Of a DNA stretch of 47,535 nt, positions 1 through 8,182 are shown piece after piece (position 1 is the first letter of the stretch; each line of letters starts with the position of its first letter). The translations under genes were made by a program, and so were the position numbers. This DNA comes from Fidelibacterota bacterium (lineage in GTDB: Bacteria > Fidelibacterota > Marinisomatia > Marinisomatales > UBA1611). The DNA is taken from positions 1 to 47,535 of the forward strand of contig JAPYRR010000007.1 in NCBI GenBank assembly GCA_029936885.1, in the 5' to 3' direction. The notes under the pieces were generated by a model. That model saw nothing but the letters and a program-made list of their open reading frames with translations. It searched no databases and was not told the origin of the DNA.

Positions 1-441
1 ATTATTATCTCGATAAATAATGAATTCAACAGCATTTGGAGTTTTCTTCCAGTTACAATTCGCTCCGTTCTCCATATTTTTTACACTAACTTGGACTTGA
101 TCCAAGTTTGGATTCAATGTTGGATTAACATCAGAAATATTGGCCCCGCTGACAGCAAAATTCTTGGTGGCCCCATAACCGCCTTCACCATAAATATTCA
201 TGGTGTAATTACCATCAGGAATATTTCTTAATTTGAATTTTCCGCTATTTGCGGTTTCCAGTTCCACAACCTTGTTCTTATCCAAATCGTAGAGTACGAT
301 CCGGACAGGGCCAATTTTTTTACCTGCTTCGTTGAAAGTTCGCCCAGAAACGGTTACACCCTCTCCATAAACTATCGCACAAAAAAAGAATAAAATTATG
401 GGGGGAGTTACCCGGTATTTTGATTTTAATTTGATGTTCAT
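1..441 (-). CDS. Secreted protein with carboxypeptidase-regulatory-like / prealbumin-like beta-sandwich domain, C-terminus cut by window edge
   Basis: Own translation from ATG at 441-439, open to position 1: MNIKLKSKYRVTPPIILFFFCAIVYGEGVTVSGRTFNEAGKKIGPVRIVLYDLDKNKVVELETANSGKFKLRNIPDGNYTMNIYGEGGYG...; signal peptide followed by a 'GKFKLRNIPDGNYTM' motif. Confidence 0.7.
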   Translation of the reverse strand, partial: MNIKLKSKYRVTPPIILFFFCAIVYGEGVTVSGRTFNEAGKKIGPVRIVLYDLDKNKVVELETANSGKFKLRNIPDGNYTMNIYGEGGYGATKNFAVSGANISDVNPTLNPNLDQVQVSVKNMENGANCNWKKTPNAVEFIIYRDNN

Positions 442-551
442 CCCCTTTAATATCCTCGGTTAGGTTATACGCCTTTATAATAGCGGGTTAGTTTAACAGC
501 ATTCAACTCGAAAATTAAATATTCAAACAATAATAGTAAATACCTTTATCT

Positions 552-1121
552 CTATTCCTTCTCTATTTCTAACACAGCAAATTCCTGCCAAAATTGAATA
601 GAATCAGCCCATTCTTTCGAGGTGAAGTTAGCTTTTGTTCCACCTGGTTTCTCTAATTGATTTCGCATCATAGTCACTGGCCCCATTGGGATCTTTTTTA
701 TTCCTTTAGGGATAGCGTGGATACTGATTAATTCCCAATCGTCATTAGTTGAATTTTCGTTATTCTCCATTAAGACGTCATGCCTATATAGGATTAAATC
801 TAATGCAACAGTTTTCGATGGGACTCCATTCAGTACACGAGTTTGGATATAGAGATCTTCATCCACCCTTCGTTGAACTAATTTAGAAGTTAATTTCGAA
901 TGTTTATCCAATTTTATGAAGGGGCAAGCGAATTTTATAGCAAATGACTTCTCAGCATGAACAATTCGGACTCCATCTCTATATCCTTCTGAAAAATTAC
1001 CCTTTTCCATTTGTGAAAGAGCATGAGCAGCGATCGATTCAAATCCCACAGTCTCAGAATAAGTTTTTCCTGAACCTTTTACCTGACGACGAACAAAATT
1101 ATTCACTCCAACTATCATCAT
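552..1121 (-). CDS. Conserved hypothetical protein, possibly DUF3228 family
   Basis: 189 aa ORF, ATG start, 4-bp overlap with upstream hydrolase gene; family assignment from memory of sequence style only. Confidence 0.55.
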   Translation of the reverse strand: MMIVGVNNFVRRQVKGSGKTYSETVGFESIAAHALSQMEKGNFSEGYRDGVRIVHAEKSFAIKFACPFIKLDKHSKLTSKLVQRRVDEDLYIQTRVLNGVPSKTVALDLILYRHDVLMENNENSTNDDWELISIHAIPKGIKKIPMGPVTMMRNQLEKPGGTKANFTSKEWADSIQFWQEFAVLEIEKE

Positions 1122-1843
1122 TCCTCACATAATTTATTAGAAATAAAAGAAATCGACCTATTATGCCCTAACCGTGTACCATTCCATTCCCCATCCAATT
1201 GATACAATTCACCATTCCTGATTTTAACATCCTGTGGATCATTTTCATATTTATTAAAAGCATTGTCCCGCTCATGAACAGTTTTCCATTGAATTAGTTT
1301 TGTATTTTGATTTGGTGAATATATTTCTTTTGTAAAATCACATAATTTCTGGGTTCTAGATATACCAGCCATAGGTGCTGCAATTACATGAATTGTTAAT
1401 TTTAGTTCTTCTTCCCATTTTTCTGATAGAATTGCGGAAATTAAGCCTCCATAACTATGTCCTATTACCCATAATGAATCATAATCCGTTTTTGTGGAAA
1501 AGGAAATCAAGCTATCTAATAGTTGGTTCGCGCCGCTTTCAGGGCACTGATCCCATTTCCATCTATACCAATAGAAAGGAACAGATTTACAAGTTAAATC
1601 AAGAATGGGTTGTACCCATTCTTTTCCCCGGGACCCGTATCCATGAACGAATATAATCGCAAATGATGAATCCAGACTAGAACCATATTCAATTTTATGG
1701 AAGCCCATTTCACGGTTTATTAGTAATTTTCCTGCAACATCAATGTCAACATCTGTTAAGTTATTTAACGCAATGGGCGAAGAATGAGTTGATCTACATC
1801 CAATTTCAAATAATAAAATAATTATCCATGTTGATTTTTTCAT
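1118..1843 (-). CDS. Alpha/beta hydrolase, probable lipoprotein
   Basis: GHSYGG nucleophile elbow and FVHGYG oxyanion motif; MKKSTWIIILLFEIGC lipobox-like N-terminus suggests start at 1843 rather than 1873. Confidence 0.75.
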   Translation of the reverse strand: MKKSTWIIILLFEIGCRSTHSSPIALNNLTDVDIDVAGKLLINREMGFHKIEYGSSLDSSFAIIFVHGYGSRGKEWVQPILDLTCKSVPFYWYRWKWDQCPESGANQLLDSLISFSTKTDYDSLWVIGHSYGGLISAILSEKWEEELKLTIHVIAAPMAGISRTQKLCDFTKEIYSPNQNTKLIQWKTVHERDNAFNKYENDPQDVKIRNGELYQLDGEWNGTRLGHNRSISFISNKLCEE

Positions 1844-1896
1844 GATAAAATTTACATTCTGTTTGAGAACCAATTAAGTCACATTTAACTTTAAGA

Positions 1897-3390
1897 ATGA
1901 TATTTCCAATTTGGATTCCCTTTCATAACGAATGGTGGACATTTTCTACATTCCTTTTTATAATTCTCGGATTTGTAGGGTTTAGTGATCTCTCACTCAA
2001 AAAAGGATGGATTTCTCCAGAAGCGAACCGTAAATGGGTCCATTGCCTGGTTGGATTATCTGTAGCAATATCTCCCCTAATTTTTTCTACAAATCTTCAG
2101 CCAATAGCTTTATCATTCATATTTATTATTTTAAATACAGTCGCTATTAAAAAAGAAATATTCAAAGGTATTCACAGTCAAAGTAGAATTACCTACGGAA
2201 CAGTGCTTTTCCCTTTTGCTTATTTAATCCTAGTACTTACATTTTGGACATACCCCGAATTCCTGATTATTTCATTACTTATTTTAGCTATATCGGATCC
2301 GTTGGCTACTCAAGTTGGACAAGACACACCCAAACAATCAAAATTTAAAATATGGGAAGATGAAAAATCATTTAAAGGATCCATAGCATTCTTTACCAGC
2401 TCATTCATTATAATCTATTTGAGTACTCACTTTCTGTTTGATTATTCTTTTATTTATCTTTTTGGAATTTCTCTTTTTACCGCTTCGGGTGCCACGATTG
2501 CTGAAGCAACAAGTTGTAAAGGCACGGACAATGTATCGATCCCCATTGTGAGCATCCTATTTTTGATTGGGTTTCAAGACAATTTCATTATCAATAGTGA
2601 TTTGCAATCTCAAATCGCTTTTAACATCTATTGTATAAGTTTAGTAATTATCATTTTTTCAATTGCTTATAAATTTAAATCTCTCAGCTTGAGCGGCTAT
2701 TTTGGCGGATTAATTATGGGAATAATAATTATATTATTCGGTGGGTGGTTTTATTTATATCCAATTTGTGTATTTTTCATCCTTTCTTCTATTTTAAGTA
2801 AAATAGTAAAAAAGACATCAAGTTTTAAAACAAAAGAGGCTAATCGAGATATCATACAGGTTTATTCAAATGGTGGAATCGGTTTGATTATTTGCATTTT
2901 TGATTATTTTTCAGATCCAAATTTATATATAATCCCAATATATTTAGCTTCAATTGCAGCTGCCACAGCAGATACGTGGGGAACGGAATTTGGTAAATAT
3001 TCTAAAAAGCGACCTGTCTCCATTTATAATTTCAAAACTATTGACCATGGCATGTCAGGTGGAATTACACTAATTGGGTCAATTGGTTCACTATTAGGTG
3101 CTAGTGTAATAGCGTTTGCTGTTTGGCTTTTTTCTCCAATATCTAATAGTATCCTATTCGCTATTATATTTATAGGTTTTTTGGCCTCTCTTTTTGATTC
3201 ATTACTTGGTGCAACTGTCCAAGCAAAATATGAGACTCAATTTGGAGAGATTATTGAAATTCAAGAAAATGGAGCCACCTTAATTTCAGGCTATAAATGG
3301 CTAAACAATGATATGGTAAATTTGTTGAATACCGCATTCGCACCCATTCTAATGGTTCTGTACTTAATTTTATTCAATACTCCATTATAA
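1897..3390 (+). CDS. Fusion: N-terminal VTE5-like phytol/dolichol kinase domain + C-terminal DUF92 (VTE6-like phytyl-phosphate kinase) domain
   Basis: 497 aa, many TM segments. N-half: ANRKWVHCLVGL, AISDPLATQVG...KSFKGSIAF, EATSCKGTDNVSIPIVS. C-half: AAATADTWGTEFG, HGMSGGITLIGSIGSLLGA, SLFDSLLGATVQAKYE, NDMVNLLNT. Confidence 0.8.
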   Translation: MIFPIWIPFHNEWWTFSTFLFIILGFVGFSDLSLKKGWISPEANRKWVHCLVGLSVAISPLIFSTNLQPIALSFIFIILNTVAIKKEIFKGIHSQSRITYGTVLFPFAYLILVLTFWTYPEFLIISLLILAISDPLATQVGQDTPKQSKFKIWEDEKSFKGSIAFFTSSFIIIYLSTHFLFDYSFIYLFGISLFTASGATIAEATSCKGTDNVSIPIVSILFLIGFQDNFIINSDLQSQIAFNIYCISLVIIIFSIAYKFKSLSLSGYFGGLIMGIIIILFGGWFYLYPICVFFILSSILSKIVKKTSSFKTKEANRDIIQVYSNGGIGLIICIFDYFSDPNLYIIPIYLASIAAATADTWGTEFGKYSKKRPVSIYNFKTIDHGMSGGITLIGSIGSLLGASVIAFAVWLFSPISNSILFAIIFIGFLASLFDSLLGATVQAKYETQFGEIIEIQENGATLISGYKWLNNDMVNLLNTAFAPILMVLYLILFNTPL

Positions 3391-3417
3391 ATAAATCACT
3401 GATCTTAATAAATGAAA

Positions 3418-3451
3418 AAGCCTCCCCAAAAACTGGGAAGGCTTATTTTTT
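3418..3451. terminator. Bidirectional intrinsic terminator between convergent genes
   Basis: AAGCCT-CCC...GGG-A-AGGCTT hairpin followed by ATTTTTT on + and preceded by AAAAA (T-run on -); lies between gene ends at 3390(+) and 3471(-). Confidence 0.75.
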
Positions 3452-3470
3452 AAGGGAATGTTAAAGTGAT

Positions 3471-3707
3471 TTAGATCACTTTATGGACAAGTAATCCAAC
3501 CATGACGATCAGAGAAACAAAGATCAAGGCAACACCCATATTCCCTTTTTTAATCTCTTCCCATTCATCAATTTCTGTGGATAGCATGTCAAAAACCTTT
3601 AACGCAATTCCGATGCCAAAAGCAAAGCCCACCGCCGCAGTAATAGACCACCCAACAGCGCGGGCGTATTGTGTTAAAATTCCCATAAGTGAATTAGGAT
3701 CAGGCAT
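3471..3707 (-). CDS. Small membrane protein, DUF350-like
   Basis: 78 aa with two hydrophobic segments, 'GNMGVALIFVSLIVMVGLLVHKVI'; AAGGAG ribosome-binding site upstream of ATG. Confidence 0.6.
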   Translation of the reverse strand: MPDPNSLMGILTQYARAVGWSITAAVGFAFGIGIALKVFDMLSTEIDEWEEIKKGNMGVALIFVSLIVMVGLLVHKVI

Positions 3708-3717
3708 AGTAAACTCC

Positions 3718-4152
3718 TTATTGTATTTCCATTTTTATTTTTTGCATGAAATCGGATGAATCCATTGTTCCATTGGCTAGGTCAATGGCCATTTGCTTCG
3801 AACATGTGGCTATAAACATATTGGTTTCACCCTTTGATATTGGAACTGCAACATTAACCACCACAGTTTCCGGTGTATAAGCATTTGATTTACCCATTTG
3901 AATTTGATGCTCAATTGCTTGTCCTGCCGCAGCAAAACCGATAAGCATTACCATTTCAAAATTATTCCGTCCACTCTCAAGTTCAATTGAAAATTCGTTC
4001 TCTCCAAGGGAATAATTGGATGATTCGACAGTAATACGGTAAGATTGACAAACTGTTTTAACTTTCTTTTTAAAAGCATAATTGCCTAAAAGACCGTCTG
4101 TACCGACCAAAAGCGCGAAAAGCGCAATAAATAGAATTCGTGTTGATTGCAT
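3718..4152 (-). CDS. Hypothetical exported protein
   Basis: Signal-peptide-like MQSTRILFIALFALLVGTDGLLG suggests start at 4152 rather than 4194. Confidence 0.55.
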   Translation of the reverse strand: MQSTRILFIALFALLVGTDGLLGNYAFKKKVKTVCQSYRITVESSNYSLGENEFSIELESGRNNFEMVMLIGFAAAGQAIEHQIQMGKSNAYTPETVVVNVAVPISKGETNMFIATCSKQMAIDLANGTMDSSDFMQKIKMEIQ

Positions 4153-4203
4153 CGTTCTGTTCAAAATGTTCGGCGGGATTTTACACCACCTCACGACGGA
4201 GAA

Positions 4204-5412
4204 TCAAGGAGTAAATAGGATTTCTCCATTTTTAATGACAGTTTGAATAGGATGGTCAGAAACGAGATAAGGAATCTGTAATGTACGCTCAATATCCCAA
4301 ACAACTATATCTGCTTTTTTCCCAATTTCGATGGATCCAATTGTGTTATGTAATAGCAAAGATTTAGCAGACGTGATTGTGGCTGCTTTGATGGCATCCA
4401 AGACGGGGATCTTCATATAAATACAAGACAAAGATAAAATAAAGGGCATGGATTGGATATGGCAACTTCCAGGATTAAAGTCAGTGGCTAACGCAACATC
4501 TACACCAGCATCCTTCAATTTTTGATAGGGCGCATATCCGGTTTTCCCCAAAAAGAAAGTAGTTCCGGGTAGTAAAGTTGCAATCACGTCATTTTTAGCC
4601 AATTCTTGGATACCCTCATCGCTCACAGCCATTAAATGATCAGCGGAGATGGAACCGCACTCTCCTCCTAATTTTCCTGCACCAGAATCTTCAAATTCGT
4701 CAGCATGAATCCTTGGTATCAAACCATGATTATTCCCCGCATTGAGTATGCGTCGAGTCTGTTCAACCGTGAAGTAACCATTCTCACAAAATACATCATT
4801 GAACTTGGCGATGCCTTGATCAGAGACAGCCGGAATCATTTCTTCACAAATCAAATCTACATATCCATCATGATTATTCATGAATTCCTTAGGGAAAGCA
4901 TGCCCTCCCATAAATGTTGGAATCATGTCAATATGATGAAGCTTACTTACTTCATCAATCACTTTAAGTGATTTCAATTCGGACTCTAAATTTAAACCAT
5001 ATCCGCTTTTGCATTCTACTGTTGTTGTACCTAGTTTTAGGAAGCGGTCCATTCGGCTTTTAACCAGTGAAATAAGGTCTGATTCGGATGCATCTCTTAC
5101 CCCTTGGATACTATTTACAATCCCACCGCCTGCTTCAGAAATTTCTTCATAGCTTGCACCTTGAAGCCGCATAGCAAACTCATCTTCCCGCCCATCTAAA
5201 AAGACTGGATGCGTATGGGGATCCACAAATCCCGGTGTAACGAGTTTTTGTTTACAATCAAATATTTTGTCAGCATCACCGAGCTTCTGCCCCACTTCTG
5301 TGATTTGATTTCCTTCAATGACTATTTCAACATTTTCGAGAATGGCCATGTCATTCATTTCTGAATTAAAAGTAGCTAATTGACCGATATTGGTGAGTTT
5401 TAATGAATACAA
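4204..5412 (-). CDS. hutI: Imidazolonepropionase
   Basis: 402 aa; VTPGFVDPHTHPVF, GGGIVNSIQGVR, TTVECKSGYGLN, HADEFEDSGAG, ATDFNPGSCH are HutI signatures; start codon is TTG. Confidence 0.93.
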   Translation of the reverse strand: MYSLKLTNIGQLATFNSEMNDMAILENVEIVIEGNQITEVGQKLGDADKIFDCKQKLVTPGFVDPHTHPVFLDGREDEFAMRLQGASYEEISEAGGGIVNSIQGVRDASESDLISLVKSRMDRFLKLGTTTVECKSGYGLNLESELKSLKVIDEVSKLHHIDMIPTFMGGHAFPKEFMNNHDGYVDLICEEMIPAVSDQGIAKFNDVFCENGYFTVEQTRRILNAGNNHGLIPRIHADEFEDSGAGKLGGECGSISADHLMAVSDEGIQELAKNDVIATLLPGTTFFLGKTGYAPYQKLKDAGVDVALATDFNPGSCHIQSMPFILSLSCIYMKIPVLDAIKAATITSAKSLLLHNTIGSIEIGKKADIVVWDIERTLQIPYLVSDHPIQTVIKNGEILFTP

Positions 5413-5439
5413 AATTATTATTTTTTAAAATGAAAAGAT

Positions 5440-5814
5440 TTACGAATATCTTTCATCATAATGCAAAATGGAACTTAATTTTTTGTCGAAAGTCCACAAT
5501 TGACATCCTCTTTCTCGTGCATACAAAAGAATAGAACAGTCAATTAGCCCTACCCCTTTATTAAACCATTGGTTTTTTCCCGATTGCAATCCCGCTGAAA
5601 AGAAACTTCCATCTGTGGTGAATTTTGGCAAATTAAACCAATAATTCGAAACTATGTCCCGTTCCCTATTATTCTTAACACCTTGAAGCAATTCACCAAA
5701 AACGGGTTCAAATGCAAGAATTTCATTTTTTTCGAGTAGAGATTTCAGTTTCGGGTAAATGGATGAATTCCCTCTTAAGAATTCTATCCAAACCGATGTA
5801 TCAACAACTATCAA
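5440..5814 (-). CDS. vapC: PIN-domain toxin, VapC type
   Basis: MIVVDTSVWIEFLRG ... GLIDCSILLYARERGCQLWTFDKKL; 4-bp overlap with upstream antitoxin gene. Confidence 0.85.
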   Translation of the reverse strand: MIVVDTSVWIEFLRGNSSIYPKLKSLLEKNEILAFEPVFGELLQGVKNNRERDIVSNYWFNLPKFTTDGSFFSAGLQSGKNQWFNKGVGLIDCSILLYARERGCQLWTFDKKLSSILHYDERYS

Positions 5815-6023
5815 GTTCGATTGGTTTTGCGAACTGATTCTGAACTAAACCCGGATTTAAATTCTAAAGGCTTTTCAGCAATTTGTAAATTTAATTCTTT
5901 GACTTTTTGATGGGCAACCCATTCAGACAAAGCTTTTATTAAGGATTCTGTAATATTTTTCCCTTGGGTCAAGTCTTTTACTTCGGAAACAAGTTTATCA
6001 GGTATTAATGCAGTAACTTTCAT
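5811..6023 (-). CDS. vapB: Antitoxin, VapB-like
   Basis: 70 aa short ORF directly upstream of and overlapping the PIN-domain toxin; ribbon-helix-helix-like N-terminus MKVTALIPDKLVSEVKDLTQGKNITESLIKALSEWV. Confidence 0.75.
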   Translation of the reverse strand: MKVTALIPDKLVSEVKDLTQGKNITESLIKALSEWVAHQKVKELNLQIAEKPLEFKSGFSSESVRKTNRT

Positions 6024-6031
6024 GGCGAAAT

Positions 6032-6050
6032 ATACGATGGCTAATCGTAT
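6032..6050. promoter_or_regulatory. Inverted repeat ATACGAT-N5-ATCGTAT, candidate TA autoregulatory operator
   Basis: Perfect 7-bp arms, 9 bp upstream of the vapB ATG, overlapping a possible -35/-10 spacer. Confidence 0.5.
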
Positions 6051-6199
6051 TACAAAAGTCTATTTTAATTTTTCCCCAAATGACCTTAAAAGATAGTTTG
6101 CTTATAAATAATAATTGTCTATTCCAGAATGCGAATTATAGAAACTTCTATCTGATAATTTTCATCATAAGTCATTTAACTGAAATCCTACATCTAGCC

Positions 6200-7852
6200 C
6201 TATTTCATCATTGGAATATCAACATCCCATTTTTTAGCATTTTCGATTGCATCTTCATACCCGGCGTCCGCATGACGATAAATCCCCATTCCAGGATCAT
6301 TTGTTAATACTGATTTGAGACGGGAATCCATTTCCTCTGTTCCGTCGGCGACAATGACTTGTCCTGCATGAAGCGAATACCCCATACCAACACCACCACC
6401 ATGATGAAAAGAAACCCAAGTTGCACCACCAGCGATATTAACCATAGCATTGAGCAAAGGCCAATCTGCCACAGCATCTGTGCCGTCCTTCATTGCTTCA
6501 GTTTCCCGATTTGGGGATGCTACAGAGCCACAATCCAGATGATCTCGGCCAATGACGATTGGAGCAGATAATTCACCATTTCTAACCATTTCATTTAACG
6601 CCAATCCAAACTTAGCTCGGTCGCCATAACCCAGCCAACAAATCCGAGAGGGTAATCCTTGAAACCGCACCTGTTCTTGCGCCATTTTGATCCAACGACA
6701 TAATGCTTCATCTTCAGGGAACATATCTAATATTTTCTTATCTGTTTTATAAATATCTTCAGGATCACCCGAGAGTGCCACCCACCGAAATGGCCCCTTT
6801 CCTTCGCAAAAGAGTGGACGAATATAGGCGGGAACGAATCCAGGAAAATCAAAAGCATTCTCCACACCAGCTTTAACAGCTTGGGCACGGATATTATTCC
6901 CGTAATCAAATACGATGGATCCTAAATCTTTTAAATCCAACATGCCTTGAACGTGTTCGCCCATTGAGCGAATGGATTCTTTAACATATTTTTTTGGGTC
7001 AGAATCACGAAGCGTATTGGCCTCATCAAAAGTATAATTATTCGGTAAATAGCCCACTAATTCATCATGAGCGGACGTTTGGTCTGTCACCAGATCAGGG
7101 ATAATACCACGCTTGGCAAATTCCGGTACCAAATCGGCTGCATTACCCTGTAACCCAATAGATAAAGGGGTATTGGCATTCATGGCTTCATGAGCCCATT
7201 CTACAGCTTCATCAAGACTTTCTGTGGATTTATCTAAATATTTTGTTTCAAGTCTTCTTTGTATTCGCCACGGATCAATTTCAATCGTAATGGAAACGCC
7301 TCCAGCCATTGAAACAGCCAAAGGTTGAGCGCCACCCATTCCACCGAGTCCTGCTGTTAAAATAAGTTTCCCTGCCAGGGAATCGGCATTCCAATGGGTT
7401 TTAGCTGCAGCAATAAATGTTTCGTATGTCCCTTGAAGAATGCCCTGCGTTCCGATGTAGATCCAGCTTCCCGCAGTCATTTGGCCATACATCATGAGAC
7501 CCTGTTTATCTAGCTTATTAAAATGATCCCAATTAGCCCAGTTGGGAACAAGATTGGAATTAGCGATCAATACACGGGGCGATGTGGTGTGCGTTTTGGC
7601 TACTCCTACCGGTTTCCCGGATTGGACTAACAAAGTTTCGTCGGGCTCCAATCTTTTCAATGTTTCCAGGATGGCATCGTAACATTCCCAATTACGCGCA
7701 GCTTTCCCTTTTCCGCCATATACAATCAGTTCATCTGGCACTTCCGCCACATCCGGATCCAGATTATGTTGGATCATGCGATAGGCAGCTTCGATTTGCC
7801 AATTCTTGCAAGAAAGTTCTGTACCGGTTGGGGGATGAATGGTTCGAGGCAA
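6200..7852 (-). CDS. hutU: Urocanate hydratase
   Basis: 550 aa; [78 protein letters not shown] start with GGAG upstream. Confidence 0.95.
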   Translation of the reverse strand: MPRTIHPPTGTELSCKNWQIEAAYRMIQHNLDPDVAEVPDELIVYGGKGKAARNWECYDAILETLKRLEPDETLLVQSGKPVGVAKTHTTSPRVLIANSNLVPNWANWDHFNKLDKQGLMMYGQMTAGSWIYIGTQGILQGTYETFIAAAKTHWNADSLAGKLILTAGLGGMGGAQPLAVSMAGGVSITIEIDPWRIQRRLETKYLDKSTESLDEAVEWAHEAMNANTPLSIGLQGNAADLVPEFAKRGIIPDLVTDQTSAHDELVGYLPNNYTFDEANTLRDSDPKKYVKESIRSMGEHVQGMLDLKDLGSIVFDYGNNIRAQAVKAGVENAFDFPGFVPAYIRPLFCEGKGPFRWVALSGDPEDIYKTDKKILDMFPEDEALCRWIKMAQEQVRFQGLPSRICWLGYGDRAKFGLALNEMVRNGELSAPIVIGRDHLDCGSVASPNRETEAMKDGTDAVADWPLLNAMVNIAGGATWVSFHHGGGVGMGYSLHAGQVIVADGTEEMDSRLKSVLTNDPGMGIYRHADAGYEDAIENAKKWDVDIPMMK

Positions 7853-8182
7853 TTATATCTCCAATATTTAATATTGTAATTTATGAAAGCATATCTTTTA
7901 TTAGTACATGCAATAACGTGGAAAATATTAATTTTTATTGTTCCAGGAATACTCGCTAAATTTAGGAATAACAAAATACCCTTGGAAAAATACGAAAATA
8001 AAAATCCTAATTTTATTGAAGACATAAACTGTCCTAAATCTCATTTATTTCTCGGAAATAACGTCCACAATAAATGAATTAGCTATTGACCCAGATAGAA
8101 AACAACTACATAAATCAACTCGAAAACTAAATACGGAAAATCGAGAGGTTAATAAACCAAGATAGTATCCATTTTGATTTAT

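Noticed and set aside
7883-8077. 64 aa + strand ORF and overlapping 83 aa minus ORF in the hutU upstream gap
   Set aside because: AT-rich, no recognisable family, no clear ribosome-binding site; overlaps the hutU upstream region.
503-8140. Similar strings TCAACTCGAAAATTAAATA (about 503) and TCAACTCGAAAACTAAATA (about 8116) in two intergenic regions
   Set aside because: Only two short imperfect AT-rich copies; not enough to claim a repeat family or regulatory motif.
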